A stretch of 64,000 nt of DNA from Phyllobacterium sophorae. Its GTDB lineage: Bacteria > Pseudomonadota > Alphaproteobacteria > Rhizobiales > Rhizobiaceae. The position numbers and the translations under genes were made by a program. This document shows, piece after piece, positions 25,764-35,581 of the stretch (positions are counted from its first letter, which is position 1; each line of letters begins with the position of its first letter). The notes below the pieces were generated by a model that did no database searches, was not told the DNA's origin, and saw only the letters and a program-made list of their open reading frames with translations. The DNA lies in NCBI RefSeq assembly GCF_003010965.1, contig NZ_PGGM01000012.1:62001-126000 (forward strand), given 5' to 3'.

Positions 25764-27302
25764 ATGACTTTCTTCGAAACACTCGTTGCGTTGCTTGCCG
25801 TCGCCATCTTGCTATTGCAGGTGACGCGTCGCATGCACCTGCCTTACCCCGGCATCCTTGCCGCCGCAGGCGTGGCGGTGGCGATGCTGCCCGGCGCGCC
25901 CAGCATTCCGATTGATCCGCCCACCGCACTGGCGCTGTTCATCGCGCCGGTCCTCGTCGACTCGGCCTACGATTTCCCGTTAGCCGCGGCACGACGCATG
26001 CTACTGCCGCTGTTCTTTTACGCTGTGATGGCTGTGCTGGTCACGACCGGCGTGGTGGTCTCGATCAGCACGCTGACCGTCGGGCTACCGATCGCGGCGG
26101 CGATCACGTTGGGCGCAATCGTTGCGCCGCCCGATGCCGCCGCGGCCACGGCGGTCCTGTCCAATTTGCCCGTCGCCCGTCGTGTGGATGCATTGCTCAA
26201 GGGTGAAAGCCTGTTCAACGACGCGACCGCGCTGCTGCTGTTTAGTGCCGCGCTGACCGTTCAGGCGCGGGGCGGGTTCGATACCGGGACGGTGCTTCAA
26301 CTGGCGTCCGCGGCACCCGGAGGGATTGTGTTCGGTATCGCCTTCGGATTTCTGGTCTCGCGGCTGCGGCCGGTAACCGAAAACACAGTCGGCGGCACCC
26401 TGCTTCAGTTCGTCTATGCGTTCGCGACATGGCTGATTGCGGAGCGATTGCATCTTTCGGCCGTTCTGGCGACAGTGGCGAGTGCGATGACGATCGCCAC
26501 GCTTGCCTCGGTCGGTGATTCACCGCGCATGCGGGTGCATTCGTTTGCTGTGTGGACGACGGTCGTATTTTTGTTGAACGTCGTGGCGTTCCTGTTGATG
26601 GGATTGCAGGCTCGCCGCATCGTCGAGGCGATGTCGGCCGCCGAACTGCAGCGAGCGATTGGCTTTGCCGCGATTGTCGTTGCCGGCGTTATTGCGGCCC
26701 GTCTGGTGATCGCATTCCTGTTTCACGCTATCGTGGTCCATCGCCATCGACGCGGCCATGACCTGGCACCCTTCGCACCGGGCGAAACCTTGCTTGTCGG
26801 ATGGGCCGGAATGCGCGGGCTTCTCACGCTCGCCACAGCGTTCGCTTTACCGGCAAACTTTCCCGAACGGGACCTGGTTGTCTTGACGGCCTTCGCGGTT
26901 GTGCTGGCGACATTGGTTATCCAGGGTGCCACTCTGGCGCCCATGATCCGATACTTCAAACTTGGCCGAGGGGCCGAGGCGCGCCACGAGCTTGAGGCGG
27001 CGCGAAGGTCGCTGGCTGAGGCCGCGCTATGTCGGCTTGATACGGAGGAGGGCGCCGAGGCTGAAGCCATCCGCCAGGCTTACCGGGCGCTTCGCGACGG
27101 GAGTGATCCTGTGCAGCTATCGCCGCTTGACCGCCGCCGCGGCCTTTCAGTCGCCGCAGTGCTGGCGCAACGCCAGCGCCTTGAAGAGCTGCGCGATGCC
27201 GACCAGATCGGTCCTGGCCAATATCTCGAACTCCAGGAGGACCTGGACTGGAAGCAGCTTGCGGCCGCTTCCGAAGAAGATCGGCGTATGACTGAAAGTT
27301 AG
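25764..27302 (+). CDS. CPA1-family sodium/proton antiporter
   Basis: Inner-membrane antiporter of 512 residues (NhaP/YjcE-like). The membrane domain (about residues 1-400, eleven or twelve helices) begins MTFFETLVALLAVAILLLQV. It contains the discontinuous-helix motif VAPPDAAAATAVLS, where the CPA1 family has an ion-binding aspartate, and the conserved KGESLFNDATALLLF. A cytoplasmic tail of about 110 residues is helical and charged (EARHELEAARRSLAEAALCR). The longer frame upstream overlaps the antisense of the amine oxidase start. Function: exchange of Na+ or K+ for H+, hence pH and salt homeostasis. Confidence 0.92.
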   Translation: MTFFETLVALLAVAILLLQVTRRMHLPYPGILAAAGVAVAMLPGAPSIPIDPPTALALFIAPVLVDSAYDFPLAAARRMLLPLFFYAVMAVLVTTGVVVSISTLTVGLPIAAAITLGAIVAPPDAAAATAVLSNLPVARRVDALLKGESLFNDATALLLFSAALTVQARGGFDTGTVLQLASAAPGGIVFGIAFGFLVSRLRPVTENTVGGTLLQFVYAFATWLIAERLHLSAVLATVASAMTIATLASVGDSPRMRVHSFAVWTTVVFLLNVVAFLLMGLQARRIVEAMSAAELQRAIGFAAIVVAGVIAARLVIAFLFHAIVVHRHRRGHDLAPFAPGETLLVGWAGMRGLLTLATAFALPANFPERDLVVLTAFAVVLATLVIQGATLAPMIRYFKLGRGAEARHELEAARRSLAEAALCRLDTEEGAEAEAIRQAYRALRDGSDPVQLSPLDRRRGLSVAAVLAQRQRLEELRDADQIGPGQYLELQEDLDWKQLAAASEEDRRMTES

Positions 27303-27620
27303 GGTGCGGCGTGATGGGGGTCGGAACGGACCTGTCCGGCCACAATGTCGAGGTGGTCCTGGTCGGCCACCGCCTCGATAATCTGCTGTTCCCGCGCAAC
27401 AGATCACTGCCAATCCGGGTAACTCCATATCCGTGCCGAATGCCTGGCGAAGCAAAAAGCGGAACGTTCGCGAGGTCCTGGTTGCGTGCCCCCGAACGAC
27501 AGATGCGCGGTCGCAGCTGGCGCATTTTCCGGGCTTGGCTGCGACCAGGAGGCCCCATCGAAACGCTATGCTCGTGGTTCAAGCCACATCGCGGTACCAG
27601 CGGAGCAGGTGTCCACAGTA
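27303..27620. other. Convergent spacer, nothing recognised
   Basis: Lies between the ends of the antiporter and monooxygenase genes. No convincing frame, hairpin with a T-run, or RNA gene seen. Confidence 0.4.
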
Positions 27621-29183
27621 TCAACCGCGATTCTCCTCTTTCCCATCAAGGATGGAAGCCGACTGAGCAAAATGCTTGATCGAGAGTCCACGATCTGCGA
27701 AGTAACATCGGAGCGCCTCCGAATCCTGCTGGCTGGCCGCCAGCGCGACATAGGTGTCGGGCCGCAGCAAATACATGGCGTTGCGGGCAAGTCCCGTTCC
27801 CCGATATTCCTTCTGCCAAGGGAAAGTATGGAGCGGAAGTCCATGACGTTTGCACCAGTCGCGCAGCCCCCGGCTGGATTGACCATAAACATGCACTTGC
27901 CAGCCGATCGGGCGCAATGTCGCGAAATTGTCGGCGCTCGGTGCCCATGGAAGGCGATCGCCGCCGCTGACGTCTCCAGCCTTGCCTTGGCTGAGGGCGC
28001 TGTCGTGGTAGGCGATGACGAGCTGCGACACAGCACTGAACATATAGTGGCGCGCTGCTGCGAATTTGAAGAGCGTGGGAACGACCAGGGGGACAATGCG
28101 CGTGCGAATGAAGTCGGCCGCCCGTCCTTGCGCAGTCGCGAGTGTGAAAGCTTTGTCAGTGGTCGCCACAAGCTTTTGGGCAAAGGCCCGGCGCTCCGTT
28201 TCGTAAGTATCCAAAAGGGCCGTTGACGCTTGCCCCGCCAAAACGGCCTTCAACTTCCACGCCAGATTGATGGCGTCGCCAATGCCCGTGTTCATGCCCT
28301 GGCCGCCGGCTGGACTGTGAATGTGCGCGGCGTCGCCCAGGAGGAAGATGCGGCCCTTGCGGAAATGCGCGGTGACACGGTGGTGGACGTGATAGGTCGA
28401 GAACCAGTTGACCTTGCGGATCTGCACTTTCATGTGCTCGATAGCGCGGTCACGGACGTCTTCGAACTTGAGGTTTTCGGCGTGCGCCGCCCGCTCGTCG
28501 CGGACAGTCCCGATCAGCCGCGCGCGGCCTTGGCCCTTCAACGGGAAGACCGCGAGAAAATCTGCCTCATCGAGGTCAACATGCAATTCGCCGTCCAAAG
28601 CCGGACCCGCGGCATCGACGTCGGCGACGTAAAACACTTGTTGGTAGGTGCCGCCAGGAAAGCCAGTCCCCAGTGTCTGCCTGACGATAGAGCGGGCGCC
28701 ATCGCAGCCGGCGAGATAACCCGCTTCGCACGCCTCGTTACCATCCGGTCGACATAACGTTGCCATGACGTGATCCCCCGCGTCGGTGAAGCTTTTAAGC
28801 TCAGTCCGTCGCTCGACCCGCACCCCGAGCGCCTCCAAACGGGTGATGAGCAGGCGCTCGTGCTGATCCTGCGGGTAGATGAAGGGACCATAAGGGGTCA
28901 GTCCTTCGGCGAGGGTTTCGAGAGGAACGCGCGTTGCCTTTTTGCCTTGGACCCACAGATTAATGCCAGCCACATTGTGACCTCTTGCCAAAATCTCCTC
29001 GGTCAGGCCGACTTGGCGATAAAGCTCGAGCGTTCGCGCCTGGACGGCGAGCGCACGTGACGTCGTTCCCGGTTCATCGGCCTTGTCGATGATGCGAACC
29101 TTCACACCTTGTTTGCTCAGCCACAGGGCAAGCACCAGGCCTGTCGGACCAGCGCCGGCAATCAGGACATCGCTGCGCTCCAT
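27621..29183 (-). CDS. FAD-dependent aromatic-ring monooxygenase (PheA/TfdB/MhpA-like)
   Basis: Flavoprotein hydroxylase of 520 residues. FAD motif: DVLIAGAGPTGLVLALWLSK. The middle motif GCDGARSIVRQTLG and the late motif FLLGDAAHIHSPAGGQGMNT followed by GIGDAINLAWKL are the DG and GD fingerprints of para-hydroxybenzoate-hydroxylase-fold enzymes. The expected reaction is NAD(P)H-dependent ortho-hydroxylation of a phenolic ring. The C-terminal region fits the thioredoxin-like domain of phenol hydroxylases. The chosen ATG has GGAGG six to seven bases before it. No ring-cleavage gene is nearby, so the natural substrate is open; similar genes are annotated as involved in antibiotic or phenolic modification. 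Confidence 0.87.
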   Translation of the reverse strand: MERSDVLIAGAGPTGLVLALWLSKQGVKVRIIDKADEPGTTSRALAVQARTLELYRQVGLTEEILARGHNVAGINLWVQGKKATRVPLETLAEGLTPYGPFIYPQDQHERLLITRLEALGVRVERRTELKSFTDAGDHVMATLCRPDGNEACEAGYLAGCDGARSIVRQTLGTGFPGGTYQQVFYVADVDAAGPALDGELHVDLDEADFLAVFPLKGQGRARLIGTVRDERAAHAENLKFEDVRDRAIEHMKVQIRKVNWFSTYHVHHRVTAHFRKGRIFLLGDAAHIHSPAGGQGMNTGIGDAINLAWKLKAVLAGQASTALLDTYETERRAFAQKLVATTDKAFTLATAQGRAADFIRTRIVPLVVPTLFKFAAARHYMFSAVSQLVIAYHDSALSQGKAGDVSGGDRLPWAPSADNFATLRPIGWQVHVYGQSSRGLRDWCKRHGLPLHTFPWQKEYRGTGLARNAMYLLRPDTYVALAASQQDSEALRCYFADRGLSIKHFAQSASILDGKEENRG

Positions 29184-29702
29184 CTCATCCTCCATCAAGG
29201 CGATGGTGATCCAAGCTGCGATTGAATGACAAACGGCTTGGGACATGCAATTTGATCAATACCTGCGCTTCTTTGGTGTTGGGACGGGCCGCGGTGGCTA
29301 AGGCCACGGCGCCTTTGGCGTGTGCTACGGTGCCAGATTTCAGGCGGACGGCAAGATCAGACTGATTCGCTTCGGCCCGCCGGTTTTTTCGCCGAGCTTC
29401 TGCTCTTGTCTGGTCCGTTTGCGCTGGAGCCAATTAATTTCACCAACCGCACAAAAATGCGCCAAAAGGATCGCTTGAGTCACGCTGACGTAACGCAACG
29501 GGTACTAGTCTATCCCTGTAGCCGCAAGTTAACGCGTTTAAAAACAAGAACAAAAGCTGATAAAAATGCGTTGGTGAGCGAAAGGGCAGAAGGGGAACTA
29601 AGCTCGTAATTCGATGTTAGATGAGTTCGAATGGGCTTAGGACTGCACTTAAGGGAGGCCGATAAGAAGAATACAGAAGACGACTGGCCGAAGCCTATCT
29701 CG

Positions 29703-29735
29703 AACGCGCTCTCAAAAAGGGGCGCGTTTTGTTTT
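29703..29735 (+). terminator. Orphan intrinsic terminator
   Basis: AACGCGC (29703-29709) pairs with GCGCGTT (29722-29728), followed by TTTGTTTT. The orientation is plus, yet the upstream gene is on the minus strand and starts at 29183. It would therefore end a short transcript that begins inside the intergenic region. Confidence 0.6.
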
Positions 29736-29904
29736 AGTGCGCGGAAGATCACGGGCGGCGCCTGCTGCACCCCTGTGCAGGGTTATAAATAGCATTTGAT
29801 CTCAATACGATAGCACCAAGAGTTAAATGATATGATCACGTTATGAGGTCGCGTCCGCTATCGCTGATTGCACAAAAATCCCGGAAATTCACTGTTTATT
29901 AACC

Positions 29905-29923
29905 ACGCATTGTTGCAATGCGT
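29905..29923. promoter_or_regulatory. Palindrome before the SbmA-type ABC transporter
   Basis: ACGCATTG-TTG-CAATGCGT is a perfect 8-bp inverted repeat with a 3-base spacer, 23 bp before the first ATG and directly followed by TATATT, a possible -10 element. It is a plausible operator for the transporter gene. Confidence 0.5.
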
Positions 29924-29946
29924 TATATTGTGTTACTAAATGGGCA

Positions 29947-31887
29947 ATGACTATGATCGGGGGCTTACCAGTCAAGCAGAGACGTCAGCGGGGAAAAAAC
30001 CGCCCGCGGGGCATATCGGGCGCCATCTCCATTTCCTCGATGAAGTCCTTCTGGGGACTGATGCGGGCCTACTGGTTCTCGGACCGATGGGTTGAAGCAT
30101 GGGCTCTTACAGCTGCAATCGCCTTGCTCACCGCGGCCTCAAGCAAAGCCAGTGTCTGGATGGCGGAAGCTTCCGGCGAATTGCTTAACTCTCTCGTCAA
30201 CATCCACGATCCCTTCAACCAGAACCCTCTTGGCATTATTCTGGCCAATGCCGGAATCCTGGTCCTGTTACTGGTGATGAAGGAGGCCGGGTTCGTCGGA
30301 TTCCGCCATCTGCTTTCGACCACGCTTCATCGTAAGTGGAGGGGGTGGTTAAATGCCAGGTTCAATGATGCGCTCCTCGACGCAAACCATGCGCACTATC
30401 ATTTGCAGCAGGGTGATCGTGCGGCAATGCCCGACAATATCGACCAGCGCGTACAGGAATCGATCAAGGGCATGACCGGCGGTGCCATCGGTCTCGCCAT
30501 GGGGGTACTCGGGGTGGTGATGTCCGTCATCTTCGTCGGGCAGAAACTGGTCGAGATGTCTACGCAGGTCACCGGCCTTGAGTTTTTGGGGGCATACGCC
30601 AGCGCGGTGCTGGCTTTCGTCGCCATCGCGTTTTATGTGCCGCTGAGCACCTGGGGGGCCATGCGTATTGGCAAAGTGCTGGAGAAACTCACACTCCAGA
30701 TGCAGCAGACCGAGGGAACATACCGCAGTGAACTGACCACATTTCTTCGCCGCAGCTTTCAGGTTGCGGCCTCAGAAGGCGAAGGTGTGCAGAAAAGGGT
30801 CAATGCCCGTCTTTACGCGGGTGTCGACGGAACGTGGGCAAGGCTGAACCTCTTTGACGCCGCCTACATGTCGTTCACGGCAGTGTACAACTTTTTTGCC
30901 GCACGGATCGTGGCCTATCTTCCGGGCCTCCTGCCGTACATGGGCAACACCATCAGCCTCAAAAGTTACATTACCGGGGCTGAACTTGTCGGTTCGATGA
31001 TCAACGAATGCTCATGGTTCATTCAGGTGATGCCTGCCATCGCCAACCTGAAGGCCAACGCGCGGCGCGTCACTGAGCTTGCTGCAGCCGTGGATGCGGT
31101 CTCTGTTCCTGCTGATTACTACGCAACGAGCGGCATCAGCGCGTTCACATTCAGCACCCAGCATGAACTTTTCGGGCTCACGCTGAAGAATGTTGAGCTC
31201 ATGCACAGGTCGGACGATGCGCAGAGCTTTCTCTTGGCCGACCATCTGCATTTTCATGAGGGGGACTGGATCTATCTCAGAGGAGAATCCGGTTGCGGCA
31301 AGACAAGTCTGCTCAAGGCAATGAACGGTCTTTGGCCTTACGGCAGGGGCGAGATCATCTTTCCGCAGAACGCCCGCACGATGTATGCGGCCCAGGAGGT
31401 GAAGCTTCCGGGTGTCACGCTCAAGCAGCTCGTTTGCCTGCCTTTGAACGATTGCGCCTTCAGCGATGCAGCGGCTGCGGCCGCACTGCACCGTGCCGGC
31501 ATGGGCGAGTTTATTGAACACCTCACGCAGGAGGAACGCGACGGAACATCATGGGACCTTCTCCTGTCAGGCGGCCAGAAACAGAAACTCGTGCTTGCCA
31601 GGATCCTCCTTCACAAGCCCAGCATCCTCTTTCTGGACGAGGCAACCGGTGCGCTGGATCCCGAGTCCAAGATCGCTTTCCATCAAGCGATCAAAGACCA
31701 CTGCCGTGGCGTGACCGTGATCAGTGTCATGCATGAGCTGGATCCGCCGAAGTCAGCCGATGGACAGGATTTTTATTCCCGTGTTCTCGATATCAAAGGC
31801 GGCCGGACAGAGTTGAACAGGCTGCGGCGCGCCACCGTTCACAGGGTTCATCCGCAGGTGATCCATCCGCTTGTCGCAGCTGAATAA
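29947..31887 (+). CDS. SbmA/BacA-type ABC transporter with intact ATPase domain
   Basis: Membrane-ATPase fusion of up to 646 residues. Transmembrane helices occupy about residues 40-400 (ALTAAIALLTAASSKASVW, later GGAIGLAMGVLGVVMSVIFV). The C-terminal ATPase has Walker A GESGCGKTSLLK, signature LSGGQKQKLVLARILL, Walker B SILFLDEATGALD and a switch histidine in VISVMHEL. Members (YddA, mycobacterial Rv1819c, rhizobial and Brucella BacA-like proteins) import or export peptides, very-long-chain fatty acids or cobalamin. The ribosome binding site is weak at both early ATGs; an internal ATG at 30040 (MKSFWGLM) is an alternative. A palindrome lies just upstream. Compare the ABC protein at 45897, whose ATPase is degenerate. 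Confidence 0.9.
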   Translation: MTMIGGLPVKQRRQRGKNRPRGISGAISISSMKSFWGLMRAYWFSDRWVEAWALTAAIALLTAASSKASVWMAEASGELLNSLVNIHDPFNQNPLGIILANAGILVLLLVMKEAGFVGFRHLLSTTLHRKWRGWLNARFNDALLDANHAHYHLQQGDRAAMPDNIDQRVQESIKGMTGGAIGLAMGVLGVVMSVIFVGQKLVEMSTQVTGLEFLGAYASAVLAFVAIAFYVPLSTWGAMRIGKVLEKLTLQMQQTEGTYRSELTTFLRRSFQVAASEGEGVQKRVNARLYAGVDGTWARLNLFDAAYMSFTAVYNFFAARIVAYLPGLLPYMGNTISLKSYITGAELVGSMINECSWFIQVMPAIANLKANARRVTELAAAVDAVSVPADYYATSGISAFTFSTQHELFGLTLKNVELMHRSDDAQSFLLADHLHFHEGDWIYLRGESGCGKTSLLKAMNGLWPYGRGEIIFPQNARTMYAAQEVKLPGVTLKQLVCLPLNDCAFSDAAAAAALHRAGMGEFIEHLTQEERDGTSWDLLLSGGQKQKLVLARILLHKPSILFLDEATGALDPESKIAFHQAIKDHCRGVTVISVMHELDPPKSADGQDFYSRVLDIKGGRTELNRLRRATVHRVHPQVIHPLVAAE

Positions 31888-32266
31888 TTCGATGCCCCTT
31901 CCGTCGGACTGACCCTCGCCGAGGGCCGCACAAGAGAAGGGTTCTTGGAATTTACAAGCCAATTTCGATTGCTGAGAAAAAATGAGTAACTTGGTTCGAC
32001 GATCTCTGGCATCGGATCGAATGAGAATGTCGTTGACGAAACTCGTTTTCAGAAACGGCTTTATTTCTCTCCCGCGCAGCCCCCTTACGCTTTTTACGCA
32101 CCAGAATAATCCAGCAGATCCCTGTCGATCCTTTTCTCTTGCAGGCCTGCGGCCAAGATTGTGTTCTCAACCAGATCCAAACCGTATATTGCTGAAAAAT
32201 AACGTGTTATACCACAAGTAACTCGTGGAGTATAACTCGACCGGTTCGAGGTGAGGTGGTATCGCG
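31888..32266. other. Intergenic stretch, nothing recognised
   Basis: No supported frame. The last 50 bases contain the leader of the next gene, including a possible GAGGTGG ribosome binding site. Confidence 0.4.
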
Positions 32267-33265
32267 ATGAAGCAAATCGATTTCGTTTTCCGCACCATAT
32301 TGGCCGAACTTGCTCAACGGGTCACTGCGGCACCCAGCAGCGCGTTTGACGTGGAAGGAAGGTTTGTGCCAGTCGCAGTGAAGGGCAGGCAATACTGGTA
32401 TTTTGACCACCGGTGCGCCGGCGGGGGCAAAGTTCGGAAATATGTCGGGCCTGATGATGATGAGACGACCCAGACCGTCGCCCAATTCAGGGCGCTGAAG
32501 GACGACGCGAGGGCGCGGCGCAAGATGGTAAGGATGCTGACGCGGGAGGCCGATCTGCCAGCCCCCGACCCGCTTGCGGGCAAAATTATCCGAAGCCTGG
32601 CGGAGGCCGGTCTTTTCAGGAGGGATTGCGTCCTGATTGAACGGCACGCTTACGCGTGTTTTACTGCCTGTCTTGGCATGCAACTGCCCCAGGCCCTGTG
32701 GGAAAGAACGCAAACCGGCATCTGCCTATGCCTTCATGCAGCCGCGGACATCGCCACGGTCCGTGACGTCTTGAGATCGACCGACCGCAGCTTTGCCGCC
32801 ACGTCCTTTTCTGCCGCGCGGCAAGGCGACGTTCGTTTTGCAAATGACGATGGATTTTGGATTGAACTGGCAGCGCCGACGCTGCTGGGAGCATACCTTG
32901 TCGAAGAGCCCGCGAAAGCGGTGATGCTGTACAATTGCGGCATAGAGGTCACGGTTCCCAGACCAGAGCGCTACGCCATTCATGAACTGATGATGTCAGC
33001 GCGAGCGGACGCGGACGATGGAATTCTTGTCCGCGAATATTTCCGGAAGCGCGCCCTTGTCATGATGCAGGCACTGTTGTGCGTAGGACGGCAGGCAGAT
33101 CTAGCAGAAGCGTTTGAAGCTGCCTGGAGCCGAAATGATTCATGGAAAGAGCTCATCGAACGCGGGATGACTTTGATCGATGATATGCATCTGCGAAGCC
33201 GAATTCTTGAAGGTCTGACACAAGGCATGCAAGATATCGGTCACGACCCGGCCCACGTTCACTAG
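32267..33265 (+). CDS. GSU2403-family nucleotidyltransferase-fold protein, active site apparently lost
   Basis: Protein of 332 residues resembling the GSU2403 family. Conserved marks are YWYFDHRCAGGGKVRKYVGP near residues 44-63, a helical stretch FRALKDDARARRKMVRML, LFRRDCVLIERHAYACF, and VPRPERYAIHELM (residues 230-242), where the family has a P-P-RYAxHKL segment. The family normally has a T-Q-D-x-D metal-binding motif in the middle; here the corresponding place reads ERTQTGICLCLHAAADI, without the paired aspartates. It may therefore be a pseudoenzyme. No toxin-antitoxin or defence partner is adjacent. The assignment rests on memory of the family's pattern. Confidence 0.65.
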   Translation: MKQIDFVFRTILAELAQRVTAAPSSAFDVEGRFVPVAVKGRQYWYFDHRCAGGGKVRKYVGPDDDETTQTVAQFRALKDDARARRKMVRMLTREADLPAPDPLAGKIIRSLAEAGLFRRDCVLIERHAYACFTACLGMQLPQALWERTQTGICLCLHAAADIATVRDVLRSTDRSFAATSFSAARQGDVRFANDDGFWIELAAPTLLGAYLVEEPAKAVMLYNCGIEVTVPRPERYAIHELMMSARADADDGILVREYFRKRALVMMQALLCVGRQADLAEAFEAAWSRNDSWKELIERGMTLIDDMHLRSRILEGLTQGMQDIGHDPAHVH

Positions 33266-33640
33266 ATTGCTTGGCAGGATTTGGTTGCCAGGATCAAGTT
33301 ACCATGATCCCGGCAGTTTGCGCCTGTGCACGAAACAAGGTTTCATTACGAGCGAAACGCCCGGGACCGTAGCCGTTAATGCTTCGCCGCGCGAACGGGC
33401 GCATCGTGCGCCTTGAAGGTTTGGCACGAAGGTAATCGCAGTTCTTCCAGATACCGGTTGCGACACAGCGGCGTTTGCGCAGATGGGCGGCCGGAACGTT
33501 TCTTGCCGATGCGCTAACGGTCGATCAGAGGCTGCGGCCCGCGTGGGAAGTGCCTGGCCCCGGACCGGGTACCAGCGCTGCAAACGCATGCTGGCAAGCG
33601 GGATAATGAAGCTGCAGCGGTCAAAGACCGTCGCTCCTTC
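33266..33640. other. Intergenic stretch, nothing recognised
   Basis: Lies between convergent genes. Imperfect TTGGCA/TTGCCA repeats just after 33265 may form a weak terminator, but no T-run follows. No gene supported. Confidence 0.35.
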
Positions 33641-34072
33641 TTATCCAAAGCCGTCAGCCGGGATGTTGGCGGGGTTCCAGACAATTTCCCATAGATATCC
33701 GTTTGGGTCACGGAAGTATCCCGCATACCCGCCATAGAAGGTATCCTGGGCAGGTTTGATGATCTCGCCTCCGGCGCGAGCGGCCTCATCCAGCACCTCA
33801 TCAACTTCTTGGCGGCGCACGACGTTGTGTCCGATGGTGAACGCGGTCGAGCTGACGGGCGTCTTGGGCAGGCCGGTATCATGGGCGATATCGTTCTGAG
33901 CCCATATCGCGAGCTTCAACCCACCCGATAGCGTGAAGAACGCGACGGCGCCATGCTCGAACTCGCGGCCGATAATCCCTTCGGTCGGCAGCCCGAGGCC
34001 GTCGCGATAAAATGCGAGAGAATGCTCAAGGTCGGCGACACCAATCGTCAGGACGGAAATGCGTGGTTTCAT
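33641..34072 (-). CDS. VOC (glyoxalase-like) family protein
   Basis: Protein of 143 residues with one complete vicinal-oxygen-chelate domain: MKPRISVLTIGVADLEHSLA, then FYRDGLGLP, GAVAFFTLSGGLKLAIW, and the closing GYAGYFRDPNGYLWEIVWN. The glutamate in LWEIVWN is at a metal-ligand position. These proteins handle small electrophiles or confer resistance to compounds; substrate unknown. The ATG with GAGGAG upstream is preferred over longer in-frame starts, whose added residues look non-coding. The PilZ gene lies 311 bp upstream on the same strand. Confidence 0.88.
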   Translation of the reverse strand: MKPRISVLTIGVADLEHSLAFYRDGLGLPTEGIIGREFEHGAVAFFTLSGGLKLAIWAQNDIAHDTGLPKTPVSSTAFTIGHNVVRRQEVDEVLDEAARAGGEIIKPAQDTFYGGYAGYFRDPNGYLWEIVWNPANIPADGFG

Positions 34073-34383
34073 GGCAGTCTCCTCGGTTTGCCCAACGGCC
34101 ACAATACTGTCCTCAGCCGTAAAGTCTTGAACAAAACGGCCAACCGAGAGCACCAATCCTGAAATGCTATCACTGCATGATGGACATGGCGGGGGGAGTT
34201 CTTTATCGCCAATGCGTGCGTGGAAGTTCTTGCGCGCACGACCAGCGCCTTCCATGGTGCAACGCTGATCAAGGATCTCGGGCCCTGAGCCATTCCTTAC
34301 GCATATTGTGCCGCAACTGTTGTGTCGCTCGGGTGTTTGAATTCGACCCAAGGTGACAATGACAGAATTTGGCTCTCCCAGCA

Positions 34384-34725
34384 TCAAAGCGAGTAATATT
34401 TGCCGGCAAGCGTGTTTAAAACAGTATCGCTCAATGGGACGACGCCGGAATCTTGTACGAAGCGTACTCCGAATTCCGCATCCTTGCGCCAGATGATTTC
34501 GGTGATCAGTGCACCGGCATATTGATCGTCAAACAGCCAGAAGCGATTGGGAATGGTACAGTGGCCGATAATCCTGATCCGAGCACCACCTCCGGCAAGA
34601 TCTTGAAAATGGCATTCGGTTAAAAACTGACCGCCCAGCGTTACCAGCTTACCTGAGCGCAGCCTTGTTCTCTTGCGCTCCTCAAGACGTTTTTCGGTTT
34701 TGTTATCCGTTGCGGATGATGACAT
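34384..34725 (-). CDS. PilZ-domain protein
   Basis: Small soluble protein of 113 residues. After MSSSATDNKTEKRLEERKRT, which supplies the RxxxR cyclic-di-GMP-binding element (RLEERKRTR), comes a beta barrel with LAGGGARIRI, the place where PilZ has D/NxSxxG; here the aspartate and serine are not both present. It then reads FWLFDDQYAGALITEIIWRK and DAEFGVRFV, typical of rhizobial PilZ proteins. It may sense cyclic di-GMP weakly or not at all. The start at MSSS is a choice; a TTG 63 bases upstream is the other possibility. Probably monocistronic. Confidence 0.75.
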   Translation of the reverse strand: MSSSATDNKTEKRLEERKRTRLRSGKLVTLGGQFLTECHFQDLAGGGARIRIIGHCTIPNRFWLFDDQYAGALITEIIWRKDAEFGVRFVQDSGVVPLSDTVLNTLAGKYYSL

Positions 34726-35581
34726 GGACAGCTGGACCAACAATGGTGGGTGACTGGTCAGAGGCGAGTGGGCATCTGTTGAGATCAAATTGATCTGATG
34801 TCTGTACCAGAAAAAAATTGCAAATCTGTTATCGCAAGGGAGGGCGGCGGAAGTTAATCCGTCACATCAGCCCGGGGGCGCGGAACTGCAACAGCTTTCA
34901 ACATCGATGGAAGATCGCGCGGTCACGTCGATGTCAACGTTGGCCTTCCTCGAAAGTCGGCTTGCTGCAGACAGTCGAATTGTGACGTTGCCGCGCGCCA
35001 TCGCGAGACGTCCTGAGGAGAAGCGCCCCGGGAAGTTTGATGCCAATGCGTGCAAAGCTGTTTAAACGTTTGTTCACCAGAAGGCCGACCAGTCGGTACT
35101 GCGGTGGCTGCGAACATGATGGCGCTGTGGATCATCGATCTCTGGTCAAAGCCGCAAGCCGGTGGAGCTTTGCGCTGACGTCAGCGGCTTGTCGTCCAAC
35201 CCATGGCTCACCATGGGCGGGAGGCCGCCGAGGCTGACTGACCGAAAGTGATGCCCATCGGTTCCATGCGGATGTTTACCTCGACGGTGCATACGATGCA
35301 TTGAGCAGTTTCAGGCAACTGAATCTGTCTGCAAGGTGGTTCCCTGACGGTGGTACCAATTGATTTTGATCCGAACCGGTTTTGCCCGCCGAAACATTCA
35401 TGCATGAAACGAGTTGATAGCGCAGCCAGGAACTGTATCATTGCGCCATTGAATTTTGGATCGTTGAATTTTGTTTTTCGCGTGCAGACGCTTCAACGAA
35501 GGTCATCTTCAAAACTCGATAGAAGCCGTCATCGTCCACAAGCACGATGACGAATTGGTGTCGCTATAAGAAAGGTTCAAA
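34726..35581. other. Long non-coding stretch upstream of the cold-shock gene
   Basis: No protein gene supported over more than 800 bases. The last 200-300 bases probably include the promoter and long 5' leader of the cold-shock gene, as is usual for CspA-type genes. I could not pinpoint a promoter. Confidence 0.4.

Larger units (their letters stand above)
29184..29946. other. Divergent intergenic region with an orphan terminator and a palindrome
   Basis: No protein gene supported. It holds a plus-strand intrinsic terminator (29703-29735) that no plus-strand gene uses, and a palindrome just before the ABC transporter (29905-29923), both listed separately. The stretch before the terminator is a candidate for a small non-coding RNA. 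Confidence 0.4.
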
